From positions 80,292 through 144,291 of the forward strand of contig JAODTK010005909.1 in NCBI GenBank assembly GCA_026419785.1: 64,000 nt of DNA, read 5' to 3'. The notes under the pieces are model-generated. The model was not told where the DNA came from. It saw only the letters and a list, made by a program, of their open reading frames with translations, and did no database searches. The position numbers and the translations under genes are program-made. This stretch comes from Sclerodactyla briareus (Eukaryota > Echinodermata > Holothuroidea > Dendrochirotida > Sclerodactylidae). Positions 13,257-27,499 of the stretch are shown here, one piece after another; position 1 is the stretch's first letter, and the number at the start of each line of letters is the position of its first letter.

Positions 13257-14429
13257 AATTCCCAAACGATGGTGTTGACGTGGTCGGCCAATTGCTGAAC
13301 ACCATCAAAACGTTATGAACATATAGTATTCTGTAAATTGTTTTAGTTTATAACACGCGTTTCACACACGTACCCTAATTGCATGGATAGGAAGAAACAG
13401 AATGGAGGCTCCTGAAACAGTGTTTACGAAATTCATCGCTTTCGTTGTTTTTTGTTCGGCACTTTGGACCCTTGTAACTTGCTTAATGCGGTGTCATATT
13501 TCTGAACTTGCTTGTTCAAATTAATTGGTATAACGTGTTTTGAAAGAAAATGGTATTTCGTTCAAACAAATGTCTATCCTCCAAACAATGCTGAGAAAAT
13601 CATTTAATTGAACCTAATAGAGTAACATTTTTGGACAGTCACGGGCGAATAAAAAATGTGCCGTTGGGTGTGAACCTTCATCAATAGCCACGAATGTTAC
13701 CTGGCTTCTAAATTCTGCACAAAACAAATCCAAGTTAGTTACATGAAAGGCACGAAACTTTGATTAGAATTATTATACCTAGTGTCCGCTAGAGAGAGTG
13801 GTCACATGTGAGAGTATTTCATCGCCCAAGATGAGATTCTATAGGATATTGTCGAAATTCCATTCACTAGATGTACTTGAATAGATCGGTATAAAATTGT
13901 CCCCACTGGTTTCATACGTGCAACTGGTATTCTCCAATGGTTTTAGAACTGTTTCTAAATATTAATGAATGCTTCCAATAGAAAATTCGACAACCACCCA
14001 TTCTGGCCCATTTCGAAACCTGAATAGTTTTTTGGGAAAACATACCCATGTTGAATGAATTTTCATCCTGGTTAGACTTCTCATGTGTATACCAAACCGT
14101 GATATAATGGAATTAAAATTGCTCTGATATCTTCCTCTCATAGCGCCTGCACATCAGCATGTACTCAGTCCACCTACGTAAGGTTCCAGAGGGTTCCGCG
14201 AGAGCAGATCCATGTTCTCAGGACGATGATGGAAGCGAACGTCACCAGAGCGTTGACAGTATTCGCATTCCTCGATCTCCGTAATTATTATTTAAGAAAA
14301 AATGTAGTCGTATCTAGCGCACATATCCAGCTCACAGCTGATCAAGCGCTTTTTACATTACCCCTGGCAATGCTCTATTGAACCTGGTACGCAACCCGAC
14401 AAATCCCGGAGGTATATGACCTGCTATAT
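13257..14429. other. No gene seen
   Basis: AT-rich, no coding signal or repeat that I can name. Confidence 0.5.
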
Positions 14430-14605
14430 CAGCGCCGGTGTATCAGGTTCCTCCGAGGTGCCCTTACCCCATTTATAAACACCTGGGTGAGAGAGCAGTT
14501 TGAAATTAATACCTTGCTCGAGATTACTACGTGGACTCCACCCACAACCTCTGGATTTACCGAGCTCGGAGCTCGGGGTTTGACCGCTCGGCCACTCGCG
14601 CTCCT
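14430..14605 (-). mobile_element. tRNA-Leu-like SINE
   Basis: The minus strand starts gagtggccgagcggtc (A box, 14584-14603), then ggttgtgggtggagtcc (B box, 14531-14552), then a body with cacccaggtgtttataaatg. The Leu/Ser-type A box and spacing indicate a tRNA-derived SINE, not a working tRNA. Confidence 0.62.
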
Positions 14606-14859
14606 CATGTTTTGGTGCATCTCTACGAATTACCGCAAACATGCTAAAAAAATGCGCAACTAAATATATACCGGTTTCTTATTTTCATGCGTTTCCGTAT
14701 GGAATTTTTTTTCCTCAAATATTTGATGGAAGAACCGTCACTGAGAGTCGTAAGGCCTACCAAAATCCACACTGCTTTCCATCCTTACACTTAAGTAATT
14801 CTGCTAATACTCCGGAGAAAAGACACTTATCCATAAATTAATTCGTTACGCCTCATTAA

Positions 14860-15440
14860 GACAACTGCAGGCTTGCTACATCAAGGTTATATTGTGGGAG
14901 AATGTAAAACTGTATAGGGCCCAAACCCTAACCCATTTCAATACGATGGTTCCTATGTGGAGTTTATTGGGCCTTCAAAATTTGGCCATTAGCAGAGAAA
15001 TTGGGGAGACTCCCATTGCCGAATAACACATAGCGCACACTTTACAACACAGGAAATTATGTTTGTATTTATTGTTGAATTTTGTTGAATATTTTAACAT
15101 TTACAGAAGTTCTGTTGGCTTTCTATCACAGAAATAACCCTCCAACCCCTACCAACCCTCTACAGCAATCCTCACCCATCGACTAAATGCTTTTCGAATG
15201 AATTAATGTGTTGATTTCAAGAAAACAAAGAATGTTGCAGGGTTGTGCAAGAATGACATCACTAATTATTGCACTGCTGGATGCATTCGATCTTGCGCAC
15301 TACACAAGCTTCACAATACCCAAACTTCAATGACTATAACTCCGTCGGAAGTCCTATGAACTTCCTTTTGGACTGACGCATTTCCCCCAATTTTTTATCC
15401 AGCTATAAAGTCCTTGTATCATCATCCTGCAGTTTGTCCT
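14860..15440 (-). mobile_element. TTAA-type MITE family 1, copy C (inverted)
   Basis: Reverse-oriented copy. Left end ttaa|gacaactgcagg, right end cctgcagtttgtcct|tata. The internal landmarks of copies A and B appear in reverse complement, in the same order. Confidence 0.8.
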
Positions 15441-17294
15441 TATAGATTTCCGATTGCTTTCGGTGGGGTAAATCAAACATAATGAATAGAAACACATGGA
15501 CGAAGTCGATATTCTACACAAGTTTCCCATTTTTTTCCAAATAAAAAAAAAAAAATAAAACCTCCGATGTAAAATGCGATTCATACTCAAATGGACCGCA
15601 AGGATTAACATCTTACGTGCCCAGCCGATATTTGGCTTTGCATTCCCTCCGTCACCTGACTTTTTCCTTTAATTCAATCAAGCTCACTGGATTTCGATTG
15701 GAGAGATAGTCCACGCCGTCAACACAGTGGTTCGCCTCGTCTCGCAACGCGGGGATATGGACCGCTTTGCCAAAACAAACTCACTCCTGAAAGTATTTCT
15801 CGATTTTCAGGAATATCTGCCAAGCTCCTGAAATACTACAGGTATCTCTGGAGCCGAGAAGGATGAAGTCTTGGGAGGTGTGACGATAGGTGTTGGTTGT
15901 GCACCCAGAGCTGGGAACTACTCCGGACTCGCTGTACGCCTGCTCTCAACCGGTTGGCGACTCAATTGGAAATTGTTGAGGGCGTGAAGCAGGTTGTGTC
16001 ATTTGTTGGCTAGACATATGAGGCAATCTTGCCAGTAATTGTTTGGCATTGCCTGATTGAGGCCATTTCCTTTCAACAAAACTCTGACGCCAACCACTGT
16101 GTATCTGACTCCGACGTACACCAGACGCAGAATCACCCTCCCATAATGGTGCGTTCCTCGTTTATCAATACGGTGGCCTCCAGTTGCGTTCCCCCCCCCC
16201 CCCCACCTCCCCCCCCCTATGCCCCAAGTGGTCAATAATTTTTCAACACAAAAAACTTTTCTGCAGGTCAGTAGAGGTTTGGCAGTTGTTATTCAGCAAA
16301 TATTGCCAGCCAACATGTGTCCAGGGGACCATAATTGTACATTTTTGCCAATAGGGAGGGTGAGGCCAATATGGGGGCCCCACTTCCCGTGGGTCCGACC
16401 TAACCCCCCCCACTAACAAGACAAATTGTCAATTACGCCGTGTGAATATCTATTAATAATTTAATATAATAATGACTCTGACGTGAAGCGCCCTTTCCAC
16501 AAGCGTGGTCAAACGCTTACAAGGAGTTTTACAAAAAATAAACAAATGACCCCAATTACAGAAAGAAGAAAAAACAACACGCGATAGAGGAAACAATACA
16601 GGAGGTATGAACCTAAGAATGCTTGACAAATAAGTCCCATGATGCATTTGAAAGTATTTTAGCAGCTACACAAGTGCGATACCGTGGAATGAATGAGAAA
16701 TTATGTTGAGGCCACCCAAATAGGGCAACACATTCATTAGGGAGCGAATTCGGGTTTTGTAAAGCAGAAGTAAGTAACCGACTGGGGGGTGAAGTACTTC
16801 TCGCAAGAAATAAAACAGAATCTGAATTTACTTTCTGGAAGACCGGTAGGATAGACTTGATATAGGAGTTCCACCGTTGACAGACAAATCATTGTGATTT
16901 ACATGCCGAGGATGTGGAGAAGGAGAGGTCGAAGGCTGGAGAATCTGGTCAGCCATGGACCGATCACGACGACCAGAAAATAAGCAGGAGGAGTACAATT
17001 ATGTAATGAACATTGTGGTTATTGACTTATTTGAAGAACGTAAAAAGTGAATGATTTCTAATAAAATGATGCAATTTGTGGTGTTTAATGGAGTTAGATG
17101 GTTGTTTCATATTACTGGTAATATAGGAATTTCTAAGGTTTTATCACTACGCTTGTAGTAACAAGATGGGCGTCATATAATATTCAGAGCATCGAATGTC
17201 CAGGCGTGTTTCGTTATATGCAAAGATAGGAGGAGAAAATTTCGGTTCTGTCGGGGTATTTTCTTGCTGTGAGATGCAGTGAGATATTGTAGAC
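15441..17294. other. No gene seen
   Basis: Contains poly-C at 16191-16217 and otherwise unassigned sequence. Confidence 0.5.
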
Positions 17295-17897
17295 CAGGGG
17301 TTCCCAACCTGTGGTACGCGTATCCATAGTGGTAAATTTTGTAATTTACGGTTGGTAAGGCGGGGGTGGTACACAGGTGACTCCATTTTCCTTCCATTCT
17401 ATTTAATTCTCCCTCATGCATCTTGCACGAGAAATGCGACTTCTAATGATGCTAAAAATGCACCAGATTGCCTAGGAGTGGTACTTATAATTATTCAAAA
17501 CAGGGACAAGGGGAGGAACGGTACTCCCTCACAGACCCGGCACCCTCCTCGTCAACAATTCTGGTGCCGCTGCTTGTCGGCGGCGTATGGGTGGTCATCA
17601 AGAACATCCCTCTCACCGAGTGGGGCTGGAGAAAAATTAATTTTTTCTGATAAATGTTCCTGATCATTTACAACAATTCAGAACAAGAAATGCCATTTAA
17701 GAGAAAGTTTCAAAGGCAGAAAAAACTTCTAGATGCAATCCATGGCATTGGGAACCTTTTGGGGGCCAAAAAATTCCTTTGGGCACTCCGCGCCAACCTA
17801 GAGCAGCGCTCGCTTGACAGTAAAATACCAGTGGTATTCAGTGGCACCACGACAAGGTGAAATGGTTACCCCAGTTGGAGAGGGGTGGGAAACCCTG
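17295..17897 (+). mobile_element. Probable hAT MITE
   Basis: The left end caggggttcccaacctgtgg is a classic hAT terminus. A matching inverted end (gtgggaaaccctg) lies at 17885-17897. The flanks ttgtagac and tggacaca are only similar, so the duplication is weak. About 600 bp, no transposase. Confidence 0.5.
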
Positions 17898-20799
17898 TGG
17901 ACACATACGATGATATTGGTTCGACGTCGTTTGCATCGAATATAGGAATCTTAATTACTGACTGGTTCGACGGGTGTCCACAGATAGCTAAACAGATAGT
18001 TTGGTAAGATAAGGCCACGCCTACTATACGAGAGCGTGAACATCCCTTATATGAGCAAATAGAAAAAAAACTCATATAAAAAAAGCTTCATAGTTGAACA
18101 GGCTTACGCGCAGGTTCCCAGGTGAGACGATGTGAGGGAATGCACACCCCTTCTCCCCCCTCCCTCCCCCCCTCTCTCTCTCTCCCGCCTTCCGCCACCC
18201 CCCCCCCCCCCAAACTCTTTCTCCTTCCGCCCTTCGTCACAGTTGTTGGGCACGTATGTAATGAGAATGGGAAAATACAAAATAAATATTTAAAAAAAAA
18301 CTCATGGGTAGAATATAGGACGTAGAGATGAAGTAATGGTGGTAGGGGCAGGATGACGGACCGAGGAGAACTTCGGCGGAGACAAAACCCGTGACCCTTT
18401 CCTCCATCGGGGAAAACTTCCACCCAACGGTTGGGCAATTCCAGGTTGCGGCCCCTAGTAGCTGTTCATTTTGCCATTCAAAGGTCCTCAAATGTCATGT
18501 AAAATGACTGGACTTTTGGTACTTTCTATATTACAATATGATATAGCGGAAATCCTGACAGACCAAATTTCCGCCACAATACGAGTGACAAGAAATTATT
18601 GTGATATCGTGTGGGGAAACCGCCCAGGATCACCTATAATACATATCAAATTAATTTTAAAACAGGGACTTTGAATTGCTTCTACCAAATAAACTATACA
18701 TCCGAATAAAAATGCAACGGAATCGTTCACAAAATATCGAAGAAGAGAATAATCCATTATTCCCAATAAACCTTCTTGTCGTTTGTCAATAACACAGAGT
18801 AGGAATATCACAGTTACTGTCAGGACTGTGTAGAGTTCATAGTCCGGCCTAGCGTTGTTCCACCGGCGTGTCATATATCCTTAACTTCCTAAAAGCAAAT
18901 TAAAATATCCAACAAGGCTTACTTGTAGATCTCAAAATGTGGGTGTGGATGTTATGTTAATATCTCGTTTTTCACCTGTGCTAATTTTAAAGTCAAAATC
19001 TGTTGTGTAACATTGCCCAACCATTGATGTACCGAACGATCGAAGTTTCTACACATCAAATTGTATTGCAGTTGTACTCGTAGAAACTACTAGCTTCTTG
19101 ACCGTCATTCAGATGAATTATGTGCTCATGGTGTAGCTCATAGGCCAAACAACAGTTATCTTTGAAAAATTAAAAATGGAGTATCAGCGATTATTATTAC
19201 CTGTTAAATATACAAACTATGTTGAAAGAAAATTCCATTGTATATATTATGATACGGTATAATTTTAGCAAATGAATTAGGCGTACACATTATTTTGTAA
19301 TTATATAATAATAAATCATATACATCAACCCAAAAAGTTCTCGTCACGGTGGCAGTTTGATGTCTTTCTCCGCGATAGAAAAAATTATTTTGGTGTGTAT
19401 GCGTTATAGGTGACTCGTCAAACGGATGGACGTGTGTAGGCTGATGATTGGACAACGCATACAGGTTCATATACGTATTGAGGCCTACCGTTAGACGACT
19501 TAGCCAACCAACACCTGGCGATTTGTTCGCTCATGCAGTGTCGGGTTATTGATACATGCCGGTTTATCATTGCTAGTGTGGTAAAACAAACATTAGTGAC
19601 GTGTTTGTAAGCAAACATTTGGGTTTGCATTCCCCGTAGTCACCGAACGTTCTTGCCTAGGTGGCGACTTGCAAGGTTGCATGGCGAGGTCTTGGGCCTT
19701 TTTTCCACTCCATGGTTCCGGTGTTTTGTAATGCAGGGATTTATGCATGGGTTTCGGGGTTTGTTGGAATATGACCGGGATATTGCAATGCGTCCATTCG
19801 GCGGTTATGAGCACTCAACGTAGTCATGAATCTCCCACTCCCCTAGATTCTCCAGATGTCCCATGTTTCCGGGAAAGTGGTCGAGTCCTGACCAGTTCAC
19901 TGGCCTCTTTCGAAGGAGATGTAAAATGGCGAACAGTAGTTAAACAAAGCACCATGGCAAGTATATTAATCTTGCCATACACCAAGACCGATAAGGTACT
20001 GGCCCATCATAAAGCTGTAATTTGAGGGATCCTATATTATTTGATTTTCGCTACTGTACTAGGCCGGGTAATGATGCGGCCCGAACCCTGATATCCGCCG
20101 CCCCAACCTCTTTTCGAACCCAAAACCTAGGCGAAATACAAGATTCAGTATGAACTTGGATCGCAACCATATTGTCATTGTATTTTTAGTCTTAGCTGCC
20201 CCACATGACTGGAGAGGTCGTGAACGGGTTTCTCTTGGTTCAATTTGGAGGACTGTTAGAGTGAACACAAAATGCAAGTGGGTGCTGCACTGAAGCATTG
20301 CTACAGCAGCTACACACCGAACGACCGTTCAGCATTTGTTACGTCCCCATAGAAAAACGAACAACAAAAGCTAATCAAATAAAGATTCAAACCAGCCTGG
20401 TCGTCCTCTACCGAACGTTCTCCAAATTAGCTAACTCATTTTTCGAGAAATAAGGATTCTACACTCGCAGCTAAACTAAGAATAGAATATCTTTATCAGG
20501 CAAACTGAAATAAAACGTTTATTCAAGCCTGGAATCAAATAATCTTCGATCAGCTTTACATTGCATGGAAGATTTGAATGATTGTTCAAATGGAAGAAGC
20601 GTGCCCATTATGATGAACCGACATGCATTACTTCGCATTCATCGGCAATACGAAAAACGTTACTTGCGAAATCGGAAGATCATTTACTGATATAGAAAAT
20701 TTGTAAGAAAAATCCTTGAACAATGGCAAATCCTAATCGAAGTGACGTCCTGAAGCATCTTGGTCTGTCCGCATTTTGTAAAATCGCATCAAAAAATCC
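17898..20799. other. No gene seen
   Basis: Contains pyrimidine-rich runs at 18150-18215 and short frames without family signals. Confidence 0.5.
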
Positions 20800-20990
20800 C
20801 CAGATGATTTTTTTTCAACCCAGGAAGAGATGGGGAATTAAAAACACTGCAATTAGTTCGCATATAATCCCCAATAATTGATTCTATCACCTTGCAGACA
20901 ACACCGGTAAGACCCACAGGCCAGTAATTGCAAGCGGGAGACCCAATGCCGTTCTTAAAATAAGGGAAAACATTCCGCTTCTTTCATCAG
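20800..20990 (-). mobile_element. LINE reverse transcriptase fragment (N-terminal RT motifs)
   Basis: The minus strand reads VFPYFKNGIGSPACNYWPVG then LTGVVCKVIESIIGDYM in one frame. This matches the Phe-Lys-x-Gly...Asn-Tyr-Arg-Pro-x-Ser-Leu-Thr...Cys-Lys-x-x-Glu block of non-LTR reverse transcriptases. The rest to the left is degraded. Confidence 0.6.
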
Positions 20991-21004
20991 TTCCGGAGGC
21001 AGAC

Positions 21005-21262
21005 AGGAAGAACGCGACCAAAATTCATCCGGAAGAAATGGAACACGCCGTATGGACCGGGGCTCACCATTTTTGGATCAATGCACACTATCTTGGGAGA
21101 ATTTCTGTGATTGGCACACCAATCTCTGATCCTAATCCTCAACCCTACAACGAGAGAATCCCAGAGTACAGGTACAATACACTAATCAACCAGAACTGCT
21201 TTCTGAAAAACGTGCGCATTCAGGCTGCCTTTCCGCCAGTTAACTGGTTTATCATAACCTAG
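21005..21262 (+). CDS. Candidate open segment, unidentified, beside a LINE fragment
   Basis: Plus-strand frame open for about 85 codons, containing KIHPEEMEHAVWTGAHHFWI, NAHYLGRISVIGTP and PEYRYNTLINQNCFLKNV, ending TAG near 21262. Amino-acid makeup looks protein-like, and a cttctttcatcag acceptor precedes it. However, a minus-strand LINE fragment lies just to its left (20800-20990), and this could be antisense to that element. No family is recognised. Confidence 0.22.
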   Translation, partial: RKNATKIHPEEMEHAVWTGAHHFWINAHYLGRISVIGTPISDPNPQPYNERIPEYRYNTLINQNCFLKNVRIQAAFPPVNWFIIT

Positions 21263-21855
21263 ATCAGGGCACGGTGGATGCACACAACGGAAGTTCTACT
21301 ACTGCCAAAGACAAAGACAATATGATATTAGGCCTATCAAATTTACCCGAGTGAAGACCGAGAAAAGTAGGGCGTTAATTAGAAACCCTTTGAAATCTCC
21401 TAACTCGGATACGGTGCCGATAATACTGAAAACATTATTGTGAATGCAGCATATCACTATGAAGGTGTCACAGAATGTTAGGTACACTATTTAGGATAGG
21501 GTCACAGTGACGTGTCTACATCGTCACACCTCATGAACCCCATTATACTTATGTATCCACACTTGTGCCCTCGTAAGCTCATGTTTTCGGATTCTTGACC
21601 TTGATTATTAACCTCGACCGATTTTTTTTTTTTTTTTCGCAAGACACACCGCCTCCTCCACAAAAGTTATGTTCCGTTCTGTTTAGAAATCGTACTAACC
21701 ATCTTTTAAGAATTTTCTCGCCAAACACATCTGGCATGTACACGGTGTTATATATTAATTAGGGCCTATTCCTCGATATATTTGCATCCCAAGCCACGTG
21801 TAAAATGCAAACGTGCCCCTGGTTATGTTTGCGATTCCAGACAGGCTACCATACT

Positions 21856-22000
21856 CACACACAACACACCACACACAACACACACACCACACACACACAC
21901 ACACCCCACACACACACACAATCCACACTTACACACCACACACACACCACGCACACACACAAACACACACGCACGCACCCACACACCACACTACACATAT
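21856..22000 (+). repeat. AC-rich microsatellite
   Basis: About 145 bases of compound (AC)n with interruptions. Long His-Thr or Cys-Val frames here are artefacts of the repeat. Confidence 0.95.
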
Positions 22001-22756
22001 GTATAAATGCATCTCGTATCCAGAAACAAAACAAGAACGCAAAGGATGAGGCGTAGTGAGTCCTTGCCTTTTTTTGAGGGGTGGTGGTTATAGTATTACT
22101 TGGTTTGAATCCCAAAAAACCTCATTATGATTATCAGCTATAGAGTTGGTGGATAATAATTTTCACGTCCATTTTTCTTTCAAAATGGTGATTTTTTTTT
22201 TCAATTTTTACCATTGAATCCTACCTTGGGCAAAGGGTCAATAGGTAGAAATCGACAAACCTATTGCCGAACATTAAATGGCAAGTCAAACGGATTTTCT
22301 GATCTCAAGTCAGATACGGTACCCTCTAGAGGTGTGAACCTTTCATACAATCTGCTAAAACGTCAATAACTTGAGTTATGGTAAGCACGTAGAAGGGTTA
22401 GGATAATTGCCTTTTGGTTAGTTCAGCGGAGACGAATCCAGTCGTCCCAAAAAGTCCACCAAGGTAAAAAAGGTCACATGATGGTCAAATGAGGCATCAT
22501 TATGTATTCGGCTTACGAACAAAATTTTAGGCTCTAATTTAGAATCAGTGCCCGGAAGTGACGTACCGATCTCCCTCATTGTTTTAACATTCTACACAGT
22601 GACAGGTTATTATCGCAAGGTTAGGGTCAGTGGTCACCTTGGTACTTTGGGCACTGATCCAAGTTTTCAAAACCCCACCAACCCTCCCTTGAATGTTTCG
22701 ATATGGAAATATCCATAGGATATCACTTTTTTACCTTTCGACTTTCCGGGTTAATT

Positions 22757-23860
22757 CAAGTAGTAGTAGTAGTAGGTAGGGTTTGAGTCTCGTTCTCTCC
22801 GAACTGCCTCAGTATTCAATCTCCGCCACGACATCACGATCTGCGCAAGGTTTATTGCTTCCTCAAAACGGTATGTTGATGTCCCTGAATTGCCGATATG
22901 ATTTTTCCGAGCAGGGTAGTCACAGGATCTCAAACTGGCTTAGCAGGTATTCTCAATGTTTCTCTCAGAGTATCTTCGGTGGAGGCTTTCCTCTTGGAGT
23001 CTCGCGACTCCGTGACAGCAAAAATCTCAAAGGTCTATGTGCTGCTACGGAGACCAAGGACCTGATTGGTCACATCGTAGTAGTAGAGTTCTCGTTTTGG
23101 TATCTAAATTGTTATTTGGTCCAGCTGATGTTGAGGAGAACATGGGGAGTAGTCTCTTTGGAAAGTGTCATTTGTGATCAAGATTCTTCGTTGTTACCCA
23201 CAGTTCGATTTCTACAGAAAAATACTCTGTATAAGGGCCTCGAAAATCCGGAGTTTGATGCCCGTTACTTACTCAGTGCATGCTGCCCTTGAAAATTGTT
23301 GATAGAGTGTGAAATTTCGCAGTTTTGTGCTGTTTATTTATAGATCTTCTTGCAGTTTCTCAGGCACCGCTCTTCGAGGTCTTGCAATATATGTTAACAG
23401 TCGATGCTCAAGAGATATCATCAGCGTAGTGTTGGTCCACGTTGAGAAGTTGTCGGTCTTACTATTTGCGCTTTAGTCATGATTCACTTCTACCTGAGAT
23501 GGTTGGATAACTGCATCATGTCATTTCTCCGATTTCAAAGAGTTGGCCAGTATGTTATAAAGATTAATGCACTCGCACTGTCACCCTGAGGGGACCCGAT
23601 GTTGTTCGTGCTGAAAGGATTCCCTAGTCTGCCGTACTAATCTGACTGTGTAGAAACAATTCGTTCAGTAAATAATGAAATGAGATTAGAGTTCGTCTTT
23701 CTCGAGGATATGTTGCAAAATTCATGCTATTAGTGTGCATCCTGGTCGTATCGAACGCTTGATTCAGTCCATCAATTAGAAGGTGTGATGTTATATTCCT
23801 ATTGAAGCTCGGTCTTTTTCAGCTAAAAATTGAAGCGAACAAAATTAATTCAAGTAATAT
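22757..23860 (-). mobile_element. Non-LTR retrotransposon, 3' half with reverse transcriptase and TAC tail
   Basis: In order on the minus strand: GLNQAFDT (about 23747-23770), NIGSPQGDSASALIF (about 23560-23608), HYADDI (about 23415-23430), then a C-terminal segment with FEEAINLAQIVMSWRRL near 22850, ending in a TACTACTAC tail at 22757-22775. The RT motifs A, B and YADD are in the right order and spacing, but frames are broken. 5'-truncated. Confidence 0.8.
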
Positions 23861-26454
23861 CAATATATTCCACTTCTGACTCTGATGACCGTCCATACTC
23901 AGCAGTCAACCGCATCTCCCACAACATGGCGCGCAACTCTATTCCCAAGAAGAAATATTTAGGACGAAAGGTAAACGCGTCATTCATATTTTTACCAAGG
24001 TAGATGTGAAAGACGGACGACCACCTACCAATACCTAAAATTGAATTCATAGTCACAATTTTTAATGATAATAATAAAATTTAATTAAATATATATTTAT
24101 AGATTGTTTTTTTTATTATTGTAGAAAAAATCCAGTGACAGCACTTATATGGAATAATACAAGTCAAACACTGTGATAAAGTGTCACTGAGTTTTGTTTG
24201 ATGAATTATATGACAGTAAGTTAATCCCACCGATATGCCTGGAAGATTGCCAGAGAGAGACCGTGTACGAACTTCCTTGACGGAGGAGACCTAAAAAAAA
24301 ACTATATAATGCAGGATTATATATACTTCCGTTACATACTATAGACCTTGAAAAATTCGTACTGGTATGTCCAATCGAACGGGCTACCTCTACCATTTTG
24401 TTCGTTATTTGTCAAGAATCTCCTTCTTATTTTCTAGAATCCGAAGTGAACCTGACAAAACATTCTCCCAATTATAAGTATCGCTATAGGCTACCAATTT
24501 CAGGAAAGAAGAAGACAGGGAATTTCACAGTAGGGCCTACGAGCGATTCAGTTGAATGACGAACTGTCCCCACTTGTTCGGTCCACGCACCTTTATGACG
24601 TACCACTTGTTCTACCTGTGGCGAGTTGCGAGTTTGATGTTGTGGCGAGATTGACAGCGGCGAGTTTAATTCTGGGGGCGAGTTTTAGGGTAGCGGCCCT
24701 CCATTAGACTCTCCATGACTGATACACTAAATTGCCTCCGTTTTAGCGGCCATGGATCTTGTGTGCCTTAGTCTGGCGGTTTTAAGACGATTAGTGTTTT
24801 AGCGCTTCTTGGAGCTGAATTGTTTCTCTTATCTGTACGCCAAAAAATAGCAGCCCCGACTGTGAAAATAATCATCTTGTCCAAATAACTAAAATGTGGG
24901 CGTTGGTCCATGTGAGAAGAATCATGTTTGAATTGTCAAACTGCTGAAAAAAACCAAGGCAATCCTCGACTGCAAGGTGGTAACAGCTAATACAGTCCAA
25001 CCATTCACGGACATATTGAATCTCCGGAGCGGGGGTGTGTTCCATCAGTGTTGTGATTGGACTCCCTCCAATATTGCCAAGGAGATTGCATTGGACAAGA
25101 CGATGATACAGATAAGAACACAAAAGCTGATGGACCGCACTGCAGAAAGAAATTCAGCGAAGTGGTGTACATTAAAGCAGAAGGGTATCGCCGCAATCTC
25201 AAGTATCATAGTTTAACACAAGTCTATTGTGGTGCCCTACTTGGAGGCCCATGCCGCCATCATTTGAACGCGAGAAAGGTATCTCAATGACACTACAGGG
25301 ACAATACGTTCACCGATCACTTTTTCAGCTAGAGGAGCTTGAAGTTGGCGGATGACTTTCACTCCACGTAATTCTGCCGAACACCAGTTGGTCAAATTGG
25401 TTAATATATAACTGGATTCCCACCAAATTCCCACCATTTGTACTTTCAAATATGCACTTTCACTTGCAGCCAAAACAAAACCCATCAGATATGATTAAGT
25501 AACAGAAATGGGTTTCCAAAAGTTTGTAGGCATATTCTCTTGATAAGGGTTAGCAGAAATTCCGCGTAGGATATCGCTAATGGGCGTGGTACCTTTACGT
25601 GCGGCGAGTTTTACGTGCGGCGGAGTATTTCTGCGGCAATAGTTTGGTTGCGGCGGGTGGCCTCGATCTGCTTAAAAAAAAAAAAAAAAAGACTACACTC
25701 TACACTAACAGTTGTGTATGATCGTCATAAGAACAAAAATTAGAGACTATTTGCTAATCAGGATCTCTTGAATGAGTGCTTTGGGTAAAGAAACCTTACC
25801 TTCATATGCAAATTGGGTTTAACATGCCCCAACCCGTACCTGGGAAAAATCGGTGTGTCAGCGAGAACGGCAACTTGGCGGTCAAAGAAGAATATAAAAC
25901 TGATTCAGTATGTCTGCGACGATGAGAGCCTCCTCATTCCTGGGTGGTATAGAAATAAGACGGGCCCCATATATAAACAGTATTTCGAAGAAAAGGGACG
26001 CGGAAAGTATTTGGTAAAGTTGCTCTAGTTCAGGCAGGAACATTGGGTTCGAATGATGGATTGACTATTTGTATCAGTTTCGCGAAATAAATCACAAAGT
26101 GCAGGTGGGACCTGATCTGTATCCTTTGTACGTACAAGCACCATCGCTGGTTATCGCGTACTGGGCAACCAAGAGCCAAACACAAAGCAAATGTCAAAAT
26201 GCGCTTAGCTGCGAGCCACTTGAGATCAATAAGAATCCAGTTTAGATTTAATTAACGAGCTGACACTAGGGCAGTGTTTACACTACTCACTAGGTTTCAA
26301 AATGTGGGAAGGGGGGGAGGGAGGAATTCCCCCTCTCATTTGCAAAGGGGCATTTGGAAATACAAGGGGGGATCTAGAAATAGATCACAAAGTTTTTGGT
26401 AATGCAAACCAAAAATATGAATCTATGATTGTGACCAATCAAATATGAACTCTA
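23861..26454. other. No gene assigned
   Basis: Short frames on both strands at 24870-25480 have no recognised motif. Poly-A at 25675-25690. Confidence 0.45.
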
Positions 26455-26762
26455 TGATGTGACCATCAAATCCCCTGGTCTTCCGTAGTAGCACATAGAT
26501 GTTTGAGATTTTTTGGTCCTCGCGAGACTCCAAGAGAAAGCTCCAGCGAAGATAGCTCTAAGAGAATCATTGGAACATACTACTAAGCCAGAATTGGGAG
26601 ACCGGTGGACTACTTCGCTCGGAGAAATCAAATCGCGATTCAGGGACATCAACTTAACAGTTTCGAGGAAGCAGTAAACTTTGCGCAAGATCGTGACACG
26701 TGGCGGAGATTGATCACTGAGCATTGTCGGATAGACGAGACTCAACCTATACTACTAATATG
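26455..26762 (+). mobile_element. 5'-truncated LINE tail, same family as 22.8 kb
   Basis: Reads NSFEEAVNFAQDRDTWRRLI near 26670 and ends with a short TACTACTA tail. Nucleotide similarity to the reverse complement of 22780-23060 runs over its full length (for example gactccaagag and gctaagcca). Confidence 0.72.
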
Positions 26763-27499
26763 CATTACCACCCCAAAAAGTGCCAGTTTTAAAAATAGGA
26801 AGGATGTGTTTGCTAAGTGTTACAAGCCTCCCCGTTGTTGGCCCAAGTTTGTCTCCCTGAGTCCCTCTCTCCAATCAACTGCACTGCAAACTATTGTTAC
26901 ACAAGTTAAACTGTAAACAGTGGGTACATATGCCCACTGGGATGACGCTCCCCCATGCCATACCGTTCTTGCTCCAGCCCATAGCTACGGGACTGTCGCC
27001 GAAAGGGCCAATCCGTCACGGCAAACATTTTTCTGGCCCATAGTGAATGTTCTTTCCGCCAAAATTGTATTTTGTGGGAATAAATAAGAAAACAAAAGAA
27101 AAAAATTTTCAATTGACGTACTAAGTTCCACAAGGTAGCAGCAGTTAGGCTAAGCTACTAAACTATGCTCATGATTCTGTACAGGGACCACCACTTAGCA
27201 TAGATCAGAAAAGCGATTATCTGGAGACACCTGCAAATACATGATTCAATCTTGGTGAAATGTGTTGTTCAACCCTTCTAACATGCCTGTCATTATTGAT
27301 GATTTCAGATGCCGATTTAACAGTATTTTACAGTGATTTGGTACAATAGCACATTGGTTAAACATAGCATTGTATGCATGCACCAAGTTCTATAAAAACA
27401 CGGAAAGTTATCGATGTGCGATTAAAAATGTGTGTTCTCGCGTGTCCTGCATGTATTAGTATGCAGACATTGTGCTTGAAGTACCGAGATCGTGACTGG

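Noticed and set aside
21782..22115. His-Thr-rich and Cys-Val-rich frames
   Set aside because: Artefacts of an AC microsatellite; open in all frames.
22783..23292. 169-codon plus frame
   Set aside because: Antisense to the reverse transcriptase of a LINE on the minus strand.
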